Origin: Scolanthus callimorphus
Taxonomy: Eukaryota > Cnidaria > Anthozoa > Actiniaria > Edwardsiidae
Assembly (NCBI GenBank): GCA_033964015.1
Contig: CM066913.1
Location: 6,671,169-6,735,168, forward strand
DNA length: 64,000 nucleotides
Reading direction: 5' to 3'
The first letter of the stretch is position 1. Every line of letters begins with the position of its first letter. This document shows positions 1 through 12,000 of this stretch, one piece after another. Both the position numbers and the translations under genes were made by a program. Under the pieces are notes generated by a model. The model did not search any database and was not told the origin of the DNA. It saw only the letters and a list, made by a program, of their open reading frames with translations.

Positions 1-3000
1 TCTCTTGCAAATCTGCAAGGAGTCCTATAGACACTTCCTCGCTGATCTTCTCCTCCGGAATTCCTTCGTCCATCAACTTCTGCCTACGACTCTCCACACT
101 CAGCAGAAGAGCTTCGTGAAGCAGTTTACGCTGTCTGGACTGACTAGTGACGATACGTTTGGCATTGGCAAATCTATCCTCCTAGAAGGGAAGAGGATAG
201 CAGACGGGAAAATTATGATTGGAGCCCTAGTGGATCGAGGTTTGATGCCCGCCAAGCCACCCGTCAAGCCACAGTTAACCCTTCTAACTACACCGCTGTC
301 GATCGAGACCCCTTGGCATTCATACTCAGACCATGCAGCCTTTTAGATTGCGTGCGACTGATTGATAAGGATGCCTAGAAACATCCTCGGAGAACCAGGG
401 GATTTTTCCTCTAACGTTTCCACTCGCGAGCGGGGAGCAGAGGAAAAATTCCCTGGGTCTCCGAGGATGGAAAAAAAATGAGCATAATGCTTCTTGTACC
501 TCGTTTTGGTGATGTTCCGGGATGGCCTGAAGCGAGTCTCGGACCGAGTCCATCCTCCAGCGTTGCCTCTCCTTAGCAAGCTCTTCGATCTTTGAATGTC
601 TCTCGTCCTGCGCCAAGTACTGGGCAGCGGCTGCTCCATCAGTGTCCTCTTCGATCTCATGAAGTAAGTCCGTCAGTGCCTAGAAAAACAGATCTCCTCA
701 GGTACGATTCTGCTCTACATCACAGAAGAACAAAACTGCGTCTGCTATGGCCGAGATATACAGCAAAGAGGATTGTGCCAGTCGGCTACTATTTGGAAGG
801 TCGCAAAGAGGAACTACGCCATAGTGGAGAGTGCTAGACAGGCACAATGAGAATATCTGGATTGATCGAAACGGCCGGTTTAACACCCCTAAAAGATTTC
901 TCCAAATGAGCAAGATGAAAGTTCTACAGTGTTCAACCTTTGAGACGACATCAAGTCAGGAGTTTTATTAAAATTAGCACGGTCGAGCTTGAAGTCTTAC
1001 CTCTTGTTCAGTTTTGTGCTTCTTCTCCACCTCATCCAGTATAGACTCTTGCAAGCCCGATACTCCTCCCTGGTGAACGTCCATGGCCTTAAGTTTATCA
1101 GCCTCTAGATCCGCAAGCTGCTCCTTGATTATAAATTCGATAGCTTCTTTCTCAGCTTCATCTTCTGAAGACGCTTTTCGTTTTGCCTCTCGTTTAGCCT
1201 TCAGAGCGGCTATGCGATCTTTAGCGAGCTGTTCCTGGCGAGCACGGTCCTTCTTGTAGCTGTGGTAATAAAGGGACATTTATAATTTATATTGTACAAA
1301 GTACAATAATCGAAATCCTCAGAACATTTTTACGACTAAATGTAATTCGGATCACAGAAATTGTGAAATTGATAACGATGGCATGGGGCCATGTTTACAA
1401 TGCTTATGATGATGATGATGATAATGAGGAGTAGGAGGAGGAAAATAAGAATAATGATAATCATTAACTTGATAATGACCACGACGACGATGGCGATCAC
1501 GATAATGACGATGGTGGTAATAACGATGACTGGAACAACACTTCGGTCGACTTACTTCGCATCAACTGTCTTTTCCTGTTTAGCAATGCTAAACAAGATG
1601 GCCGCTGTGTCGAAATTGTCCTCTTGTTTCAGTCGACGTTGCTCCCGTCGTAGCTTAGCGAGCTCAAGCTGACGCTTGCGTTCGCTCTGCAACCTTTCGT
1701 CTTGTCCGCGGAGTGACGCTAGTAGAGCTTCCTTCTCTTCCTCGTAACGTGACTAATGAGAGACAAAACGTTGTTAATTTATTTTTTCATTTAGTGAAAT
1801 ATTCGGTCCCAGCAAAAGTGCAACTTTGTGTCAATTACTTCTGGGTTTCGAGTAAACGTTTGATTTCTCCAGCCCTAACAAATATGGTAAGTCACTTCTA
1901 AAGTGCAGTAAATGTCGCGGAACAAAAGCCTCAGGGAGGATGAATAATGTCCTAAATGTTTTCCCAATGAATTACCTGTAAGTCGTGTATCAAATTAGCA
2001 GTCGTCACATCCTCGCCCTCTGCCAGGGTCTCGTCTGTTATACTTTCTAGGACAGTGCTATCTACTGACTCGATTCCTTCAAAAAAGACAAAAATAAAAA
2101 TGAACGTACATCGGTGCTGATCTAAAGTGAATTTGCGCGCGCGACCTTCCACCTATCCAGGGCGGAGGCGGGAGTATTTGCGCGCCCTCAAAGACGCCGC
2201 TCATTCCTAGAGAGCGACGACCTTCTCTAGGATCGCGCGGAGAATCCAGTACTGAACGGACTACCGGCTTCCACTCAAAATACGACTAACCTTGTGCCTC
2301 TATCATCTCAAGAGTGGCCAGTTCTTGTTCGTTCACCTCCGCACCCGCTGCTTTCTGTTTCTTCAGCCTCTCAAGACGCTCTTTCAACGCCTGTTGTTGC
2401 CTCTCTTTTGATTGGCCGAGCAGGGCACGCAGTCCTGCATCACGCTTTAGCCCTTCTCCAAGAAGCCTAGGTTAATAAAAGAGATAGATGTTCAGTTCTA
2501 GTAAAGAACAGATCGAACACACAATTCTGGCTAGCGCCTTAGAGAAAGACAAATAACTGAGTCGACAGCCTCAGATAATCGAGAGTCTAGTAAATCTTCT
2601 ATTGCATTGTGGCCTGTTCCAAAACACGAAAGAAGAGGAAACGGGAGTAGTTTTTGTGCATTATAGATATCAAGTTATATTGTCTACCTGCTGGCTTCAT
2701 CCAATTTGCCTTCCTCGCGCAACCTTTTCTCCTGCAGCTTTAGCTTGACAAGCTTTGCCTGTCTTTCTTTCTCGCTCAACGCAGCCCATTCCGTCTCGCC
2801 CATCTGTTTCATCAACGCCTCAGCGAAAAGCTTATCCTTTAACGCGTCGTATTTCTCCTCTAGAGCCTCAACGAGTTCCTCTTCTGTTGTCGTTTGGGCT
2901 GTTGAACACTTCGGGCGTCGTTTCACGCCCAAAACGGCAGCAGCAACGTTGTCGTACCACCGCTCCCGCCGGGCCATGAACTGGACTTGTTTCAGCTGTT

Positions 3001-3016
3001 GCAGTATTGCCGGAGC
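1..3016 (-). repeat. Coding module V of the giant gene (exons 26-32, partial)
   Basis: Exon 26 holds the linker and KYD segment (EKYDALKDKLFAEALMKQMG). Exon 27 holds LLGEGLKRDAGLRALLGQ. Exon 28 is a short acidic exon ending ANLIHDLQ. Exon 29 holds RYEEEKEALLASLRGQDER. Exon 30 holds KKDRARQEQLAKDRIAALK and VEKKHKTEQE. Exon 31 ends IPEHHQNE. Exon 32 holds ISEEVSIGLLADLQE and is cut by the window edge. Since exon 32 matches the last exon of the earlier modules, another module or the tail should follow outside the window. Confidence 0.8.
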
Positions 3017-6000
3017 CTGTGTAATACAGAAATTGTGCTAATGACGAGAGATATCTGCAGATAAACCTTGATTTTCGAGTGAAAATTCATGTCCAATACA
3101 AATTGATGTCGCTTTTAGCGAAATATCTCAAAGGAAATTCTCCTGCGGACACCCCACTGAGTGTCCCATTGAAGGCAGTAGACACCTACTAAGGGTGTAC
3201 ACCTGAAGTAAGCAGAAACCGCAAGTGGTCACTTTTCGCAAGCAGAAACCTCCCATAGGCGAGCACCATTTCGGGGTAAAATTAATTTAATGCTTGTAGA
3301 TTGAAGAAAACATATACCTTAGACGCCAAATCTTGTAGCAGGTATTCTTGCTCCTGATCTTGTTGCTGCTGTAAGTCCGCTAGCAGACCAACGCCAATGT
3401 CATCCTCAGTTTTCTCCTTTCCTTCCCAGGTGGCTCAGACAGTTTGATCTCGATCTTCAGTCCCGTTGCCTCCTTGAGAGCAGATTCTTGCTCCGACGCA
3501 GTCTCGGCCATTTCGTCTGGGCTTGATTCGCGCCAGACTTTGCGCAGTTCCTAAAAGATTGAATGAGAAAATGGCATTACTCGCCACGTTTGTCGGCTGG
3601 GTCTAGGTTTCATGCTGACAAAAGTAACGGCTATTGCTGACCTGGCCTACGACGAAAACTTACGTTCACCTTTCTGTCGTCTTCCAACAATCGGCGAGTG
3701 AAAAGCAAAGCCATCGTTCCATTGTGCGCATATGAAGATGTCATTGACATCAGCAAGTAACATGAAAACACTTACTTTGAGTTCTAGTAATCTGTCCAAC
3801 CTCTCTTGAGGACTGAGGTCGTGGGCGGCTTTACGCATGTCGCTGTCTCGTTCCTCGTTTAACATGATCTCAAACACTTCTCGCTCACATGCGTGCTTCT
3901 GTTCCATTTCCTTGACAACAGCTTCCTGCAATGATAGAAAGACATGGGTTTAATAAAGGGAACATCAGGAAGTCTCTGCAATATGGGAATAATCCAGGAG
4001 TCTTCTGTTTTATCCCAAGACCCTCTGATGAATACTTGCTGATACCTGCTGATACTCCCCTACCCCTACTTACCTGTAAAGCCGCCACGTTAGTGGGGTC
4101 AGTCACCTCTACCGCAGTTTCGTTCTCCTCCAATCGTTTCAGCTTCTCCTTCTCCTTTTCCAGGTCGGAGCCGCGGTTCTTTCGCCGAGCAGCAAGTCGT
4201 TCTCGCGCTAGCTGTTCTTGGCGCTCACGATCCCGCTTACGGCTGAAACAGCAAGACATTCAGATACGTTAACAAATGGAGCGTAATTTACATTTACAAG
4301 GCTGTAGTGGAACCAATCCCTTCTAGGCAATCAAGATTGAAAAAAATTGAAACCTATTTCTAAATGGCTTAAATCAGCAAATCATAAGCCAATTAGTACG
4401 CAGATGCAGATTCTCTCTTCTTATAATTCTTTATTGCTGTAATCTTCTACCGATCCTCGATCTTACCCTCGGAGGCAGTTTTGAACACAGCAAGATCAGT
4501 ATAAGCAGGCGAAGATTAAAATATCCACTGCGGAAAACCATTTAGTAGTTACTTGTATGATTCTCGTTTGAAATGACAATGCATGGCATCCACATCTTGA
4601 ATATCAACTTACACTTCATCCAGGTTGGCTTGCTGTGCCTGTGCCAGACCGAACACCAGTGCTGCGCGATCAAACGTGTCTTCCTGTCGCGCACGCCGCT
4701 CATCTCTCCTAAGCCTCGCTAGAGCTGCTTGTCTTTCACGCTCGCTTGCGAATTTCTCGTCCGCGCCGCGTAATCCTGCAAGTAAAGCCTCTTTTTCCTC
4801 TTCTAGGCGTTTCTAAAGAACAACAAAAACATTTTGAGATGTCTGCGAGTTGCAAGAAAACGAGTGCCATGGAAACGAGCAACACAGGACAGGAATCCCG
4901 CGCGCCAAAAAATCACATATCCGAAAAAACCTGGAGTGTATAACCGTACTGTTGCCGATGCAACGAAACTCGTTCTGATTGACTAATTTGAGAGCAAGAA
5001 ATCAGATGGTTATTATGCACCGCGGCGAGTAACCGAGTATATATGTGCTTTTGTACCTCTAGATCAAGGAGCACGTTCCCAGTGGACGCCTGTTGGAGCT
5101 CTTCCTCTATCTGTTTATCTTCCTCTGCCTCCAGCTTAGAGGCCTCCTCCTCTGACATCCCTTCCGCTAGCCTCTGCCGTCTCTTCTCTAACCTTTCTTG
5201 TAGCCTCTTCTCGTAGTTCGCACGGTTCTCGCCCATTAAGGCGTTCAGGTTTGCCTCAGCACTGGCTGCGTCACCAAGTAGCTTCTGCAGGTCGTCAAGC
5301 TTACCTGGGAAGAAAAGCATGTATACTCGACATCGAACAAGCGCAATCCATTTATGATTATTTCGAAACTTGTAAGGGTTTTCCTCTTCGTCAGTCATCC
5401 AATCAAATTATTATAAGCATAAGTTAGCTTCACCATCTGTTAATTTTTTGGCTAGTTCAGATGAGCGTATTGTAATAGATAAAAGACAAGCAAACAAAGA
5501 AACAAACAAAGAAGGACTCAAGGCTCGTAATGTGAGCGCATCATCGTTCTCCAACAACCTTGGACTTCTGTTTCCTTACCTTCCTTTCTAAGTCGTTTAG
5601 CTTCAAGTTTCATCTGCACAAGTTTGGCCATCCGGTCTCGCTCGCTCATCGCCTTCCACTCGGCTTCTCCCACCTGTTTCATCAGTGCTTCTGCCATGAG
5701 CTTGTCTCTCAGGGCGTCATATTTCCCCTCAAGAGCTTGGACTAGTTCGTCCTCATCTGCTGTACCTCCTTCCTCCCCACGGATTAGTGCGGTGCGCACG
5801 TTGTTCAGGGTCTCTGAGGTGCGTGCATGGATGTGTTCTTTCTGCAGCTCTACCAGCCCTTCTTTGTCCTGAAAAATTATATTTACATTAGCCGTATTCA
5901 CACTGGAGACGGAAAACTCGTCTGAGACGAGTTTCTCGTCAGAAAAAAGTTCCTGCTTTACGTCAATTCTGCTCAGAAACACTTGCTTGTTATCTGTCTA

Positions 6001-9000
6001 AACTTTCTCCTTCAAAAAAAATTGTTTTCACGTGATCACAGAAGAACAGGGAACCATATTCAAGGCGAGAAACTCGTCTCAGACGGGAAACTCGTCTCTA
6101 GTGTGAATACAGCTATTAAGACATTTCCTTGAAGCTTCGATAAGTGGCTTGCTGATTATACCACGCTGTCGAAAAGGCAGCCAGTCAGAATGCAAGCTTG
6201 TCACCTGATTGCACCGAAGTTCCAAAGCCTGTACTTTATCACCGTTACATTTTCGACTTTAAAATTACCTTATCTTGCATGGATGTGATAATCCCCTCGC
6301 TTTCTTTGTCCTGCTCTTGTTGCAGATCAGCCATTACCGACACCACAACCTCGTCACGCGACACTTCACCCTCCTCCTCACGGGATTTTTGCAGGTGTTT
6401 CTGTCGACTAACGAACTTGATGGCTGCGGCCTCGAGTAGGATGCTCCTCTGTAGCTCTTTGTCAACTGTGAAAGTGCAAAACAGCTGATATAAGACAATT
6501 CGGTCCCGTTTATTTGCACGTCTGTGGATGGGTTCACACTGGAATGACTAGTGCACACACGAGCGCAAGAATCAGAGTGAAGCAAGCGTAAAACGTCAGG
6601 AAATCAAATCAACGTTTTCTATTGCGTTAGATCTCGCCATCTACATACGCAGGAAGAGCCCAACGTCATGATTTCCGTGCGTTTATTGCTCAAGTGTAAG
6701 CTGCATAAAATGCTCGCCTTGTGTTTGCGCCTAAGTGTCAGATCGAACAGAAACAGAAGGCATCACAACACGTCAAGAAAGACTCCATAAGATTTATTTC
6801 ACGGGTTTTACGTGCACTTCACTGCACGTTCGGATGCCTATGCTAGACTGCTTGCAGCCCCTTCTTCGGCAAACGTCGTAAATCGAGGGAACTTTTTTTT
6901 CTTGCTACGCGCTTCGATTGTTTACAGTGTCAAGTTACTCAGGAGAGACGCGCCACGGGGGGAAAACGCCTTCTTTCGGCGTTTTCCCCCCGTGGCGCGT
7001 CTCTTCCTCTCCTGGGTAACTCGACACCGTAAACAAACCGAAGCGTGATGCGGGTAGAAAAATATTCTCTCGATTTACGGACATTCGCCGAAGAAGGGCT
7101 GCAAGCAGTCAATGCCTATGCCAACTCTGCAAAAGCACGAAAAGGTGCAGCAACAATAAATTGCAGCTGCCCTCTAAGTGACTGTCATAACAAAATGAAG
7201 ATGGAAAAAAGCGAGACTCCGCGCCGCGCGGTAATTTTGTTGTGGTTATTTTTCCATCCATGCGAAATCTCCAAAAACTGAGTTGTATAATAGTAACCAC
7301 TGTGTACTTTACCCATGTCAGCTGTAGCCAACTTGTCGTTCAACTCCCGCAATCTCGCCTCTCGTTGCTCCTGTGTCCACGCCTCCACTGTTGTAATGAG
7401 ATCGTTTTGTTCCTCTTGAAGCAGGTCCAGCAAAGCATCTCGCTCGTCTTTGTGCTTATTCTCAAGTATCTTCATCAAGTTTTCTTGCATGGCAGAGATA
7501 TCGCCGTCTTCTATAAGCTTGTCTTCTACTTTCGATTCTGCTTTTCGCGCAGCACGCCGCTGTGCCAGACGTTCGCGGGCTAGTTGTTCTTGACGAAGTC
7601 GGTCCTGGCGAAGCCTGAAAAGTTTGAAATTCTCCTATAAGTCCTGACAAACTGTTAGTGCGCCAGTTATGAGGCGTATTGCTTATTTTTCGGTGCAAAT
7701 TGTTGTGAGAATCAGCGTGGATCTTCAGTAGGGGAAATACGCCATCCTCAGAGAAGCAGGGACTTCTTTAAAAAGAGTATCGCATCACCAAAAGAGTATC
7801 GCCAAGTTTTTGCGAAGATCTGGACAATGTGGAGAGATCTATTTTTTAATCAACGCGCTTACCTTTCCTCGGCAGCAGCCTGATTTCTCTCCGCAAGCCC
7901 CAACACCAAAGCAGCGGCGTCGAACTTGTCCTCTTGTTTCGCCTTGAGTCGTTCTCGCTTCAGCCTCGCTAGCTCTGCTTGGCGCTGTTTCTCGGTCAAG
8001 AAACGTTCATTATCGCCTGCAAGTCGGCGCATCAAGGCGTCCTTCTCCTCGTCATACCTGACAAAAGTACGATTGAAGAATAAGATTTGAAAAAACAAGA
8101 TGACACGACAGTGTAAAAGTGTTCAGGTCGTTTTCGGTACAATGAAATTGGAACTGTTGGCAAACCATATTGTGTTCTTTGTGTTCTAAAAGTTATTTTC
8201 TAGAGAGACAATGTTGCAACCAGTTATAAATACGAAATGTAGTGCAACCAGGTATGAATATGAGGCGTATTGCTTACTTTCCTGTGCTAGTTGCTGGGAA
8301 GTCAGTAGAGGAAATACGCCATCCATCTCTAAAAAGAGTATGGCATCGTCCGCCAAGTTATTGCCAAGATTCTCAACGCCCCGGAAGGATATCAAAAACA
8401 AAACGTTTGCGCGTGTTACCTATTATCCAGGTCGTTAAGCACAGCAAGTATATCAGTCGGGCCTTGATCCTCGTCCTCATCCTCATCTTCATCATCATCA
8501 GGGGGAAGTCCTTGCGCTAGACGCTCTCTTCGCCTTGCTAGTCTCTCCTTCAGCTTTTCCGCATACCTGGAGGCCATTTAGGTATATTAAATAAGTACAC
8601 CTTCATAGCGTCTACCTACGTTTGTGTGTGACTAGGACCATACTCCAAGCACCACAAGGGATGACGTAAAAGCCTTTACCTTGCTTTGTTTTCTCCCATC
8701 AGCTTTCTAAGGTTCGCATCAACTTCAAATCCTTCACCAAGCAGTTTCGCCAGCTCGTCCATTTTGCCTTCCCGTCGAAGGCGTTTCTCTTCCAGTTTGA
8801 GCTGCATCAAACGTCTCTGACGCTCCTGCTCTGATAAATTCGCCCACTCCGCGTCACCTAGGAACCGAAATTTGTGACGAAGTTAATAGAAATGGTAGTT
8901 CTGCAGCCCAGGCAAATTTCATTGCGCTGCCACGTACCTAGCTGTTTCCTGAGCGCGTCCAATAAGAGTTTATCCTTGAGTGTATCATATTTCTTATCCA

Positions 9001-12000
9001 ACTCCTTGATAATCTCCTCGTCGGTCCCGTGACCCTCGTACCGCAGGAGGACCGTCGCAACATTCTCTGCAACCGCATCCTCTCGAGCTTGGATTTGGGA
9101 TTTGCGCATCTCTGCAAGTTGCGACTGTGTCTGTGAGAATGAGTGAAAGTGAAAGAAAGACGTTTAGAAAGTACAGTAAGTGGGATCATGAGCGGCGCGT
9201 TTCGTGCACTAAGGAGATGAGTATTAAGGGTTTGCTCTACTGGACAAGAATATCAAGAATGTATAGACTAGATTGTTTAACAGGTTTAATTAACAGGTTA
9301 ATTAAAAATCATCCCAAAAAGTATTGCCTTCCTTCTGATTTAGGCTGGTGCAGGACAGTTGAGAAAAGGAGGGCAAGATTTAAATTACGTCGTTTTGATG
9401 AGGAGGTCACTGCAAGTGATCTTGAGGATGGAACCTTTCAACCAACGACAAAATTAACGAATGCTCGTTCCCATGGCGTTTTGATGATTTGGTCAGAAGG
9501 CTCTAGAAGCAGAGCAAGTCAGGTTTTCGTTTCGTCCGAGCGTAGAGCGTAGTGAAAAAGAATAAACTATTTCCCATTACGGGAACGTGCGATCTTCTTC
9601 TAAACATCTTGTCATTCATTGATTTATAACAAGAGGGGTTTCCTTTTGCCTGAGCGTAGTGAACGAGAATAAAATCGATTTCCCAATATTTCCCTGGGAA
9701 GCCGTTGTCAATCAATTTTCTTGACGAACGTCTGTTACCAGATTCTCCGACCAACCAAAACGACTCACCATTTCCTGTAGCTGCGCCATCAAAGTCTCGC
9801 TCTCTTTGTCTTGCTCGTCTTGTAGGTCTGCCGTGATTGACGTGTGGACATCATCGTCAGAAACCTCGCCCTCTTCACGCGATGCGTTCAACTTGGATCG
9901 TCGGATCTCCACTCGGTATGCAGCCGCCATGTCTAGAATGTCCTCGTGCATCTCTTGGTCCGCTGTTTATAACAAATCAAAGGCTTCATTAAGACGCATT
10001 CTAAATATTACGTCCAAATAGTAAGTGTAAACAAATGGAATAATGGTTTAATACCTTAATATACTCAACAAAATATCTTATTGGTTCACAGCAAATCGGT
10101 AATATAGAGTGGTAAAGCGAGTCGTTAGCTCAGTTTATGTGATTTCCTGTACGATGTATAGGAACATCTGACAAGGCTTTATCAGAACAGTAAGCAATTG
10201 TTTGTCCTCGTTCCATTTGCGAACCAGGAATTCCCAGAACGAAGACGAACGGAGGAAAATAACAGCGAACGTGGGCAACGAACAAACAAACCTTTGGTTC
10301 CAAAGTCCAACTCGTCTCTCTTGTCCTTGAGTTCCTTGATACTCTTCATTTTCGCGTCCTCGTCCAAGGCGCGCGCTTCTTCTCGTAATTCTTCGCTGCT
10401 CTCGTCCAAGAGAAGGGACATCAGAAGCTCCTGCTCGGCGTTATGCTTCTTCTCCAGGGCCTTAAGTACAGCATCCTGCCATCCAGGGATGTCATCTGGA
10501 ACAAACAATTATTTGAGATTTGCTCTCAATATAGCATGAGTAGGAGCCACTGACGAATATAAGTCTGTTTGTGTTCTCAGGTGAGCGTTTTCTTGCAGCT
10601 CTACACTGCGTGTGGCATGTAAATGAGGCTTAAGAGAGACCATGGTCTACCTTTGTCGGGATCTGGTCCATCTGGTTCTTCTTCTTGTTTCCGGCGCCTG
10701 CCTTTACGCCTGGCCAGGCGATCTCTCGCCAGCTGTTCCTGTCTCTCGCGATCACGCCTCAACCTTTGAAAAAAAAGGTGTCAGAAGTGTTTCGAGAAAA
10801 TCATTCCAACCTACTATTAGGAATACTCTGCAAACTCGAACATCCTTTCTCGGGATCGATAGGCTATAGTAACAGCGAGCCACACTTGGGGCACGTTTGG
10901 CTACACTATAAGTATGTAAAGCGCGATGCGTTGTATTGTTTCCACGATGTTCAATTCTTAGTAAAGTAAATTACTAGAACATCGCGCAAATCATGATACT
11001 CACTTCTCTTCTAAGTTAAGACGGTTCCGCTCAGCTAGACCAAGAACGAGCGCAGCGTCGTCAAATCTGCCCTCGCGTTCTGCTCGTCTTTTCTCGCGCC
11101 TCAGTCGAGCAAGTTCGGCTTGTCGGCGCTTTTCGGCAAGGAGGCGATCCTGTTCTTCCTAGTAAACAAGACAGCTCAATGTCATGAAAACGACAGTGGC
11201 AAATGAAGTATCGACAAACATCTGTCCGTTCATCCGGATCGTACGCTTCAGTTCAGTATTGTTTTTTAAAGCGAAAAAAAGTTGTTTTTAACAAAACTCT
11301 GTCGATCAAATTATACCACTTTTGAAGCGAATTTCAAAACTTTTCGAACACAACAGTCTTACTACTCCTGTGTTTTCAAAATATCGGTTATTAGCAGCCT
11401 GATTGCGTTGATTGTTTCCATGTAGGACTGGCCTGATCGGGGACATACATTCTCGTACCCAGGGCTTCCCGGCTCGGGGATGGCTCTGGTGGCATCCATT
11501 TGAGGGCCTTCGGTAATTGCCTGATTTTGAACGTTGACCAGTGCATGCACAGAAAGTTTTTTTCTCTCAACGCCTCTGTATTAAATCTTGCGCATGCGTC
11601 AATGGCTGACATCAGAGCCTCCCCCGCAAGGTAACGAGCCGGGGAGCCCTGCGTACAAGAATGCAAAACATACGATACGACTTCTTGGGATCTTACCCTG
11701 AGTCTGCGCAGAAGTGCATCTTTCTCATCATCAAACCGGTTTTGCAGGTCTCTCAGGATATTACCGGTAGACTTGGCTTCCTCCTCCTCGAGCATGCGCA
11801 TTGTCTCCTCGTCCTCTTCGTCCGGATCCAGACCCTCTCGCATTCTCTGTTCACGTCGAGCTAGTCTTTCTTTTAGACGCTCCAGGTATTTTTCACGGTT
11901 CTCACCAAGTAATGCCTACGACAGGATATATAAGAGAGTTGGGGTACGCTAAATCAGAAAAAGTTCTACTCACTATTCATAATCAACAACAACGATCTAC

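Noticed and set aside
1391..1672. Methionine/isoleucine-rich plus-strand frame
   Set aside because: Generated by GATGAT-type simple sequence in an intron and by antisense of exon 29.
6945..7002. Strong GC hairpin as a transcription terminator
   Set aside because: Rho-independent terminators do not apply to a eukaryotic intron; it is the core of a foldback element.
9127..9552. 141-residue plus-strand open frame
   Set aside because: It overlaps the edge of exon 14 of the giant gene antisense and then intron; no family features, no splice context.
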